DNA of 26,417 nt from a virus, in the IMG/VR virus record IMGVR_UViG_3300034957_000026, positions 1 through 26,417 of that record; one strand, given 5' to 3'. Below the pieces are notes generated by a model. That model ran no database searches, was not told the origin of the DNA, and saw only the letters and a list, made by a program, of their open reading frames with translations. Below, piece after piece: positions 5,336 through 10,331 of the stretch (the stretch's first letter is position 1; each line of letters begins with the position of its first letter). A program made the position numbers and the translations under genes.

Positions 5336-5517
5336 GCGATACGCTCGTCTGGAAACTTCCCGGCCAGCCTCTGCGCCGGGTACACGGGGCTCCGGCGGCC
5401 GTACGGGAGCTGTTCGGGCTCCTTGTGGCCGCCGGGGTCGACTCAGTCTCGATAGCCTCTGAGACGGACGCTCAGGCGCCCGGTCCGGAGTGCGGCGAGA
5501 CTCGCTGGGCCCACTGA
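5332..5517 (+). CDS. Hypothetical protein, 61 aa
   Basis: The GTG at 5332 overlaps the TGA of the preceding gene (GTGA), so translation is coupled. The product starts MSDTLVWKLPGQPLRRV, has a helical middle (AVRELFGLLVAAGVDSV) and ends TRWAH. Third-position GC is slightly lower here than in neighbouring genes. No family is recognised. It ends this group and is followed 5 nt later by a hairpin. Confidence 0.65.
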   Translation: MSDTLVWKLPGQPLRRVHGAPAAVRELFGLLVAAGVDSVSIASETDAQAPGPECGETRWAH

Positions 5518-5522
5518 ACAAT

Positions 5523-5546
5523 CCCGGCGGGGTTCGCTCCGCCGGG
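5523..5546 (+). terminator. Hairpin terminator candidate
   Basis: CCCGGCGG (5523-5530) pairs with CCGCCGGG (5539-5546). The stem can be extended by two inner pairs to leave a TTCG loop. It lies immediately after the stop of the 61-residue gene and before the promoter-like motif at 5553. There is no T-tract, as is common for actinobacterial terminators. Confidence 0.6.
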
Positions 5547-5552
5547 CTCCGG

Positions 5553-5571
5553 GTACGATTTAGGTAAAGCA
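5553..5571 (+). promoter_or_regulatory. AT-rich motif upstream of the DUF932-type gene, promoter or operator candidate
   Basis: GTACGATTTAGGTAAAGCA is the second copy of the motif at 381-398, differing by one insertion and one substitution. TACGAT (5554-5559) is a plausible -10 box. No good -35 is visible because the hairpin occupies that position, so an activator or a non-housekeeping sigma factor might be needed. The gene starts 22 nt downstream. Confidence 0.45.
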
Positions 5572-5592
5572 CGAGACCAAGGAGAACAGACC

Positions 5593-6840
5593 ATGACCGA
5601 CACCCTCCGCAAGACGGACTTCGAGACCCTGCTGGCCACGCTCGACGAGCAGCAGGAGCGCAAGGTCGACGTGATCCTCCCGGCGACCAACCTGTGCTTC
5701 AAGGACGGGAACCTGCGGGTGCTGCGCTCCGACCTGGAGCCCCAGCTGACCCCGACCGGCACCACGTCCCCGGTCCAGGTGTTCGCCCCGAACGAGGTGT
5801 TCGACTCCGGCTTCGCCGACCGGCTCGGCGGCCCGGTGACAGCGACCTTCATTCGCAAGCTGCGGGCCGAGGGCTGGACGGACATCCTGGACGGCACGCT
5901 GAACGCGATGATCCACGGCAAGCGGGTCCGCCGGAGCAACACCAACTCCCTGACTGTGAGCGGGGACGCCCGGACCACCGGAATGGAGCAGTTGGTCCCG
6001 GACGGGACCGACGAGTGGCTCCGCGAGCCGCAGACCAAGTCGGTCCTCCTGCGGGCTCTCAAGGACGCGGACGGCCAGCCGGTCGGTACCGCCCGCGCGC
6101 TGCTCAGCAACGCGTACAAGATCATCGACCACGTCGACACCCTGCGTGCGGCGATGCAGGGCATGCGGGCCGCCGGGCTCGGGGCGGAGAATGTCACCCA
6201 GTGCGACCTGACCGCCCGCCGCATGTACGTCACGGTCGAGGTCCCCGAGGTCCGGGCGCAGGCAGCGAGCCTGCTCAAGGACTACGTGAGCCCCTTCACC
6301 GGCAACCGGGGCGCGGACAACCCGGTCGTCCACGCGGGGTTCGTGCTCGGGAACTCCGAGGTCGGCGACGGGACGTTCTTCCTGTACCCGCGCATCGTGG
6401 CCGAGGTCTGCACCAACGGCATGACGATCAAGAAGGACGTCGGCGCGCTGGTGCAGCGGCACCTCGGGGCCCGGCTGGACGACGGGCTGGTGACCTACTC
6501 GGACGCCACCCACCGCGCCAACCGCGAGCTCATCACCCGCATGGCGGAGGACACGGTCCGGACCTTCCTGACCGAGGACTACCTGCACAGCGTCATCCGC
6601 AAGCTGGAGGAGCGCGCAGGTGAGCCGGTCGCCAAGCCCGAGGCCGCCATCAAGGAGGTCACCCGGAAGCTGGAGATCCCCGCCCTGTACGACGACGTGC
6701 TGACGCACTTCATCAAGGGCGCGGACCTGAGCCGGGGCGGCATCATGCACGCGGTGACGGCCGCCGCACAGTCGGCCGACCTGGACGCCGACACGGCGTT
6801 CAAGATGGAGGAGCGCGCCACGGCGATGCTCCTCGGGTAA
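5593..6840 (+). CDS. DUF932-type phage protein, 415 aa
   Basis: The start follows the repeated GAGACCAAGGAGAA leader (5573-5586). The middle and C-terminal parts fit the phage/plasmid DUF932 family: a LLRALKDADGQPVGTARALLSNAYKIIDH region (residues about 152-180), then DLTARRMYVTVEVPEV, HAGFVLGNSEVGDGTFFLYP, a CTNGM motif at about 274-278, and a long helical C-terminus. The biochemical role of this family is unknown; members are abundant in large phages and on plasmids. It is the largest gene in the left block and appears to form its own unit, with the motif at 5553 upstream and paired hairpins at 6848 downstream. Confidence 0.75.
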   Translation: MTDTLRKTDFETLLATLDEQQERKVDVILPATNLCFKDGNLRVLRSDLEPQLTPTGTTSPVQVFAPNEVFDSGFADRLGGPVTATFIRKLRAEGWTDILDGTLNAMIHGKRVRRSNTNSLTVSGDARTTGMEQLVPDGTDEWLREPQTKSVLLRALKDADGQPVGTARALLSNAYKIIDHVDTLRAAMQGMRAAGLGAENVTQCDLTARRMYVTVEVPEVRAQAASLLKDYVSPFTGNRGADNPVVHAGFVLGNSEVGDGTFFLYPRIVAEVCTNGMTIKKDVGALVQRHLGARLDDGLVTYSDATHRANRELITRMAEDTVRTFLTEDYLHSVIRKLEERAGEPVAKPEAAIKEVTRKLEIPALYDDVLTHFIKGADLSRGGIMHAVTAAAQSADLDADTAFKMEERATAMLLG

Positions 6841-6847
6841 CCCGAGA

Positions 6848-6914
6848 CGGCCGGAGGGGACGCCCCCGTCCCGCCCTCCGGCCGCCCGCCCCGGCACTCC
6901 CCGCCGGGGCGGGC
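6848..6914 (+). terminator. Two abutting strong hairpins
   Basis: Hairpin 1 is CGGCCGGAGGG (6848-6858) with CCCTCCGGCCG (6874-6884), plus a further inner 4-bp stem GACG/CGTC around CCCC. Hairpin 2 is GCCCGCCCCGGC (6884-6895) with GCCGGGGCGGGC (6903-6914), a perfect 12-bp stem with loop ACTCCCC. They share base 6884, so they compete for one position. They follow the DUF932-type gene and lie 5 nt before a tRNA-like element. They may serve as terminators or as tRNA-processing structures. Confidence 0.7.
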
Positions 6915-6919
6915 CACCC

Positions 6920-7002
6920 GCCCCTGTAGCTCAACGGTAGAGCGCCAGGCCCTCGCTCCCAGAGGACACCGGACGACACGGGATCAACACCCGTCAGGGG
7001 CA
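6920..7002 (+). tRNA. tRNA-like gene with enlarged anticodon arm
   Basis: GCCCCTG (6920-6926) pairs perfectly with CAGGGGC (6995-7001), followed by A. T8 is present. The D arm is textbook: GCTC-AACGGTA-GAGC (6929-6943). The T arm ACGGG/CCCGT (6978-6982 with 6990-6994) is perfect, but its loop is ATCAACA rather than the usual TTCRANN. Between position 26 and the T arm there is no 5-bp stem with a 7-nt loop. Instead 6945-6972 can form a longer interrupted arm capped by CCTC-GCTCCCA-GAGG (6951-6965). The anticodon is therefore undetermined. No CCA is encoded. It may be an inactivated tRNA or a functional mimic. Confidence 0.5.
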
Positions 7003-7046
7003 CTCCGGCCGACCGGCCGGGCCAGGAGCGTACGAGGGAGAACAGC

Positions 7047-7250
7047 ATGATCAAGCTCGGAGACGCAGAGCTGCGTACGTCCAGCTACACCGTGACCAAC
7101 GCGTGTGTCGAGGTCGGCTCGGACAGCCCCGACCGGGTGCTCGTCGCCGACTCGAAGTTCAATCACACCGAGCAGGGCCTCGCGGCCAAGACCGCTCTCG
7201 CCCTGTCCCCGGCGGCCTTCACGGCCCTGATCGAGCACGTGCGCGTCTGA
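7047..7250 (+). CDS. DUF397 (BldB-type) protein, 67 aa
   Basis: The 67-residue product fits the DUF397 pattern well: an RTSSYT strand, NACVEVG with its conserved Cys, VLVADSKF (the DSK motif at residues about 36-38), and a C-terminal LSPAAFTALIEHVRV helix. DUF397 is a streptomycete family that includes the developmental protein BldB; members are usually encoded next to Xre-type regulators. No such regulator is adjacent here, so the phage copy may act on host partners; this is inference. The ribosome-binding site is GAGGGAGAACAGC. The gene is flanked on both sides by tRNA or tRNA-like elements and ends before a 12-bp hairpin. Confidence 0.75.
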   Translation: MIKLGDAELRTSSYTVTNACVEVGSDSPDRVLVADSKFNHTEQGLAAKTALALSPAAFTALIEHVRV

Positions 7251-7261
7251 CCGCCTGAACG

Positions 7262-7297
7262 CCGGTCCCTGCCTGCCGATGACCGGGCAGGGGCCGG
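7262..7297 (+). terminator. 12-bp hairpin between DUF397 gene and tRNA-Glu
   Basis: CCGGTCCCTGCC (7262-7273) pairs with GGCAGGGGCCGG (7286-7297), 12 bp with one T-G pair and a 12-nt loop. It is followed by TTCC and then, four bases later, by the tRNA. It may be a terminator or a 5' processing structure for the tRNA. Confidence 0.6.
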
Positions 7298-7301
7298 TTC
7301 C

Positions 7302-7372
7302 GCCCCTGTTGTGTAACGGATGCATGCCGCCCTCTCAAGGCGGAGGTACCGGATCATGACCGGTCGGGGGTA
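7302..7372 (+). tRNA. tRNA-Glu (anticodon CTC)
   Basis: All arms fold. The acceptor GCCCCTG (7302-7308) pairs with CGGGGGT (7365-7371), including two G-T pairs, with A at 7372. The D arm is GTGT-AACGGAT-GCAT. The anticodon arm is CCGCC-CTCTCAA-GGCGG with T33 and anticodon CTC at 7334-7336. The T arm is ACCGG-ATCATGA-CCGGT. It would decode GAG, the preferred Glu codon in GC-rich genes. The T loop starts ATCA instead of TTCR, a departure shared with the element at 6920. No CCA is encoded, so host tRNA nucleotidyltransferase would have to add it. Confidence 0.85.
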
Positions 7373-7535
7373 CGGGCAGAACAGTTCCTCCACGCGAGCA
7401 ACCAGCCGGGACCGGGAGTCATGCCCTGGGGCCCTAACCGGCAAATTGAAGCCGTGGACGCCCGGGTGGGCAGCGAGACTCATCCCCTCTGCGCCCGGAG
7501 GTGAAACGGGTGTCCCGACACAGGGGCGTAGTACC
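7373..7535 (+). other. Non-coding, structured region after tRNA-Glu
   Basis: There is no gene with a ribosome-binding site here. The region contains CGGC-AAATTGAA-GCCG around 7438-7454 and a longer interrupted stem CCGGG...GCAG (7462-7473) with CTGC-G-CCCGG (7489-7498). I looked for a further tRNA and found no complete cloverleaf. It ends at the perfect hairpin 7536-7562. Confidence 0.4.
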
Positions 7536-7562
7536 GGCCGGGGTCCACTCAGGACCCCGGCC
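7536..7562 (+). terminator. Perfect 11-bp hairpin
   Basis: GGCCGGGGTCC (7536-7546) pairs with GGACCCCGGCC (7552-7562) around ACTCA. It lies just upstream of the ribosome-binding site of the next gene and probably ends the tRNA transcript. Confidence 0.65.
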
Positions 7563-7582
7563 CTTCGACCAAGGAGAAGGCC

Positions 7583-7738
7583 ATGACAACTGAAGAGGTG
7601 CGTGCCACGGAGCTGCTGGAGCAGCGGCACGCCCTGTACGACCTGGACGAGGACTCCGTCCGGGGAGAGTTCACCTACGGCCCGGCGGGCGACGCCGAGC
7701 CTCACATCATCGGCTGCATCACACTGAGGGAGAGCTGA
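7583..7738 (+). CDS. Hypothetical protein, 51 aa
   Basis: The ATG at 7583 follows ACCAAGGAGAAGGCC. The 51-residue acidic product starts MTTEEVRATELLEQRHALYD, a helix, and ends HIIGCITLRES, a strand with one Cys. The pattern of a helix followed by beta-strands is common in small phage proteins, but I do not recognise it. The next gene starts 2 nt after the stop; GAGGGAGAGC within the last codons is that gene's ribosome-binding site, so the two are coupled. Confidence 0.75.
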   Translation: MTTEEVRATELLEQRHALYDLDEDSVRGEFTYGPAGDAEPHIIGCITLRES

Positions 7739-7740
7739 TC

Positions 7741-8442
7741 ATGGCCATGGGCCGACGCACACGAGATGAGGCGGAGCGGGCGATCCGCAACTGCCGCCCG
7801 TTCCAGAACAGCACGGGGTCGATGTGGGGCACCCGGGGCAGCACCCGGGGCCTCGGGTGGCTGTCCAACCACCGGGAAGCGAACCAGATCAAGGAGCTGC
7901 TCAGCCGGGCGACCTATGTCGTGTGGTCGTACAGCACGCCGATCGGGTGCGTGACCGAGGACGACGACGGCAACATCACCAAGTTCTACTTCGACGAGTA
8001 TCACACCACGACCACCAGCCACCACCAGGGCGTTCTTCGAGTGGCGTTCAGCGACTTCGAGACCGTCGGTACGGGGCCCTGGTCCCGCAGTCACGGACGC
8101 GGGGACGGGCCGGTGCGCTCCCGCCCACAGACCGCCTCGGTGCAGGAGCTGGGGGGCCGGATGGCCACCAACCACCGAGGGGTCCAGTACGACCCCCGGG
8201 TGGAGCGGGACACGTCGTGGGAGCGGGACATGGCCGAAGCCCGGCGCCAGGCCGCCCCGGTCAACAGCCCCGGCTACCAGCTCGGCCGGACCGAGACCGA
8301 GCAAGAGGGCACATTCCGGCGCCTGCTCGATCCCCGGTACGCCGACCCGGACTGGGTCCCGAACCGGGACCGGGAGGCCGACTGGGTTGCCGAGGAGCGG
8401 GACGCTGCACGCGTCGAGCGTGAGGGGTCGTGGCGGCCGTGA
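7741..8442 (+). CDS. Protein with TYVV-SY-TPI domain, 233 aa (paralogue of 9066 gene)
   Basis: The product has 233 residues. The N-terminal 105 residues contain ATYVVWSYSTPIGCVTEDDDG, a Tyr-rich strand, and YHTTTTSHHQG. The protein at 9066-9641 has the same ordered pattern (ATYVVYSYATPIAWV, then YTVTTGQHQA), so the two share a domain. It resembles an uncharacterised actinophage domain in which a YSYxTPI strand is followed by a THxHQ-type turn. The C-terminal half is hydrophilic, rich in Arg, Asp and Glu, with repeated WERDM, DPDWVPN and ADWVAEE elements; it is probably extended or a scaffold. The function is unknown. The gene is coupled to its neighbours on both sides. Confidence 0.7.
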   Translation: MAMGRRTRDEAERAIRNCRPFQNSTGSMWGTRGSTRGLGWLSNHREANQIKELLSRATYVVWSYSTPIGCVTEDDDGNITKFYFDEYHTTTTSHHQGVLRVAFSDFETVGTGPWSRSHGRGDGPVRSRPQTASVQELGGRMATNHRGVQYDPRVERDTSWERDMAEARRQAAPVNSPGYQLGRTETEQEGTFRRLLDPRYADPDWVPNRDREADWVAEERDAARVEREGSWRP

Positions 8443-8708
8443 AGCGCATGACGCAGAAGGAGTTCCTGACCATGCCCTGCGGCGAGGTGCTGGAGGATTT
8501 CCGGGTCAGCCTGGACATCGGCGAGCGTGTGTACGAGTGGGCCGTCGGCACGGCGGAGACCGAGGGCCAGCTCCCCCGCGCCTCCGCCGCAGCGTTCGCC
8601 CAGTGGATGGACGACGACTGGGCCAACTGGACCGACGAGCCGGAGGTGCTGGTCCAGAAGATCCTGGAGGGCGCCGTGTCCGACTGGTGCGGTGGGAGGA
8701 CGTTCTGA
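8439..8708 (+). CDS. Hypothetical protein, 89 aa
   Basis: A GTG at 8439 overlaps the preceding TGA (GTGA) and has GAGGGG 11 nt upstream. GTG at 8430 and ATG at 8448 are in-frame alternatives. The product is an acidic helical protein with MTQKEFLTMPCGEVLEDFRV and a Trp-rich C-terminal half (QWMDDDWANWTDEPEVLV, SDWCGG). No family is recognised. The adjacent gene begins on the last base of its stop codon. Confidence 0.7.
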   Translation: MKRMTQKEFLTMPCGEVLEDFRVSLDIGERVYEWAVGTAETEGQLPRASAAAFAQWMDDDWANWTDEPEVLVQKILEGAVSDWCGGRTF

Positions 8709-9064
8709 TGAGCGAGATCCCCGGCGAGCGCAGGGCCGAGCTGCGCCGTAACTTCCACGGGACCCGGGGCGAGCACCTGTTCCCCCACCCGGCCACGTAC
8801 GCACGCCGGTCGGACTGGACGGCCTGGGAGCGCCGGTACGCCGCGCACCTGAACCGGCACAAGGAGCTGACCGACAGCCCGGAGCCGCAGCCCGGCGACC
8901 CGCAGGTTGTGACCGACCTGTTCGCGCACATCGCGATCCTGGAGCAGGTCATCGCCAAGGAGAAGAAGCTGATCGCCGCCTTCCGGGAGCAGGCCGCTGC
9001 CGGAGGCGAGCCCGACGAGAAGGACGCGCGGGCCGTCCGCATCATCACCCGGGGAGGGCAGTGA
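8708..9064 (+). CDS. Hypothetical protein, 118 aa, helical C-terminus
   Basis: The ATG overlaps the preceding TGA by one base (TGATG). GGGAGGACGTTCTG upstream provides a ribosome-binding site. The product begins MSEIPGERRAELRRNF. It has a basic Tyr/Trp-containing middle (YARRSDWTAWERRYAAHLNRH) and a long helix (DLFAHIAILEQVIAKEKKLIAAFREQA) likely to form a coiled coil. No family is recognised. It is probably cotranscribed with 7583-9641. Confidence 0.75.
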   Translation: MSEIPGERRAELRRNFHGTRGEHLFPHPATYARRSDWTAWERRYAAHLNRHKELTDSPEPQPGDPQVVTDLFAHIAILEQVIAKEKKLIAAFREQAAAGGEPDEKDARAVRIITRGGQ

Positions 9065-9065
9065 C

Positions 9066-9641
9066 ATGAGGCCGAAGCGGACCGTGTTCAAGAACGCGGA
9101 GATCCCGGGGCGCATCCATGCGCTCCAGCCGTTCCTGTCCGAGGGCACGCTGCCCGACGGCACCCGGCGCTGGTCCGGGTTCAGGTGCCCGGCCGTGTCG
9201 TTCGGGCACCTGCCCGCCCGGTACCGCGCCACGGCCCGGCTGGCCACGTACGTGGTGTACAGCTATGCGACGCCGATTGCCTGGGTCTGGAGCCCCGAGG
9301 CGGAGGGGGACGACCGGGGCGACTGGACCGAGTGGTACGAGGTCCCGGACGTCGGCTACACCGTCACCACCGGCCAGCACCAGGCAGCCTGCCTGGAGGC
9401 GTGGGCCGACGAGCTCCGCCGTCAGGGCACCCACCGCCGGGGGCCGGGCTCGCACCGCGAGACCGTCCGCGTGCCCGGCAACGCCGAGTACTACGGCCGG
9501 TCCATCCGGGCTCGGGCCGGAGGCATGGACGGGGTCCGGCCGGGCGAGGAGGTCGGCCGGATGAGGGGAGACCTGGGCAGGGACGCCATGGCCTGGGGTC
9601 CCGCCGGAGCGACGGACGGGGTCCAGCGCTCCCACCCCTGA
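9066..9641 (+). CDS. Protein with TYVV-SY-TPI domain, 191 aa (paralogue of 7741 gene)
   Basis: The product has 191 residues. The start follows GGGGAGGGCAGTGAC, overlapping the end of the preceding gene. Residues about 40-120 carry ATYVVYSYATPIAWV and a YTVTTGQHQA motif, matching the domain of the protein at 7741-8442 in order and spacing. Before it comes a segment with FRCPAVSFGHLPARYRATARL. After it the chain becomes Arg/Gly-rich (GSHRETVRVPGNAEYYGR). No function can be assigned. It is the last gene of this group and is followed by the hairpin at 9664. Confidence 0.7.
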   Translation: MRPKRTVFKNAEIPGRIHALQPFLSEGTLPDGTRRWSGFRCPAVSFGHLPARYRATARLATYVVYSYATPIAWVWSPEAEGDDRGDWTEWYEVPDVGYTVTTGQHQAACLEAWADELRRQGTHRRGPGSHRETVRVPGNAEYYGRSIRARAGGMDGVRPGEEVGRMRGDLGRDAMAWGPAGATDGVQRSHP

Positions 9642-9663
9642 GCCGTACATGTAACAATTCGGT

Positions 9664-9685
9664 AACCGGGCCCTCGGGCCCGGTT
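9664..9685 (+). terminator. 9-10-bp GC hairpin upstream of the WhiB gene
   Basis: AACCGGGCC (9664-9672) pairs with GGCCCGGTT (9677-9685), with one further C-G pair closing the loop. It ends the 7583-9641 gene group. The preceding AT-richer stretch GTACATGTAACAATTC (9645-9660) may hold regulatory signals for the WhiB gene. Confidence 0.65.
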
Positions 9686-9690
9686 GTCGT

Positions 9691-10143
9691 GTGTCTGGCG
9701 TAGTGACTTTCCTCCCCCGTCGATGGACAGTTGAACGAAATCCAACCGTCGCATTCCGGGAGGAAGGTGCCACCATCGACCGTTTCCTCGCATCCGAGGT
9801 GGCCTGGATGGACGAGAGCCGCTGCAAGGGCGCCACGTTCGATTTCGTGCCCGCCACAGAGAGCACCCAGGAGATCCAGGACGTCCGGAGGGTCTTCTGC
9901 AACCTCTGCCCGGTCCGGACCGAGTGCCTCGCCTACGCCCTGCTGTACCACCTGAGCGGCTACTGGGGCGGGACCGACACGGCGGAACGCCGCCGTCTGG
10001 CTGTGCCCCGGAACCGGGTCAGGTGCCCGGAGTGCCGGGGCAAAGCAGTTATCCCCACTGAAGAGGGCCATGAGATCTGCCAGCACTGCGGAGTGTCCTG
10101 GACAGGGTTGCGCCCTCGCCTGCCCGAGGAGGCAGCTGGATGA
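9691..10143 (+). CDS. WhiB-like Fe-S regulator with C-terminal zinc ribbon
   Basis: Counting from the GTG at 9691 (150 residues), the four WhiB cysteines are C45, C70, C73 and C79 (C...C-x2-C-x5-C), followed by GYWGGTD at 90-96, the WhiB tryptophan/glycine turn. WhiB-like proteins bind a [4Fe-4S] cluster and contact the housekeeping sigma factor. A C-x2-C...C-x2-C zinc ribbon (C112, C115, C130, C133) is appended, which is not part of the usual family architecture. The start is uncertain: no ribosome-binding site precedes 9691. A strong GGGAGGAAGGTG lies before codon 29, an ATC at 9775, where a typical WhiB N-terminus would begin. Phage WhiB proteins are known to interfere with host WhiB regulators. 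Confidence 0.85.
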   Translation: MSGVVTFLPRRWTVERNPTVAFREEGATIDRFLASEVAWMDESRCKGATFDFVPATESTQEIQDVRRVFCNLCPVRTECLAYALLYHLSGYWGGTDTAERRRLAVPRNRVRCPECRGKAVIPTEEGHEICQHCGVSWTGLRPRLPEEAAG

Positions 10144-10331
10144 TGATGATGACCATGCCCGAGCTGCGTGAGAGCGCGGTGAGAATCCGCAGGGAACTGG
10201 ATGCGTTCCAGGACCAGCTGGAGCACAGCGGTAACAGCCCGTACATCAAGTCGTCCCTGGGCCGGGAGATCAGTGAGTCCCGGGCCCGTCTGGATCAGAT
10301 CATCCTGGCGTGCGCGGCTCCGGCCGCCTGA
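10140..10331 (+). CDS. Small helical protein, 63 aa
   Basis: The ATG overlaps the WhiB stop (ATGA), with GAGGAGG upstream. The gene opens with four consecutive ATG codons, so the exact initiation codon is ambiguous. The product is helical throughout (MPELRESAVRIRRELDAF, SRARLDQIILACAA) and may form a coiled coil. It is cotranscribed with the WhiB gene and could be its partner, though this is inference. The last 37 bp overlap the end of the convergent glycosyltransferase gene. Confidence 0.7.
   Translation: MMMMTMPELRESAVRIRRELDAFQDQLEHSGNSPYIKSSLGREISESRARLDQIILACAAPAA

Noticed and set aside
7373-7535. Additional tRNA after tRNA-Glu
   Set aside because: Some stems form, but no acceptor pairing with a T arm in register could be found.
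7320-7586. 88-codon frame after the tRNA-Glu
   Set aside because: It begins inside the tRNA, has no ribosome-binding site, and crosses the 11-bp hairpin.
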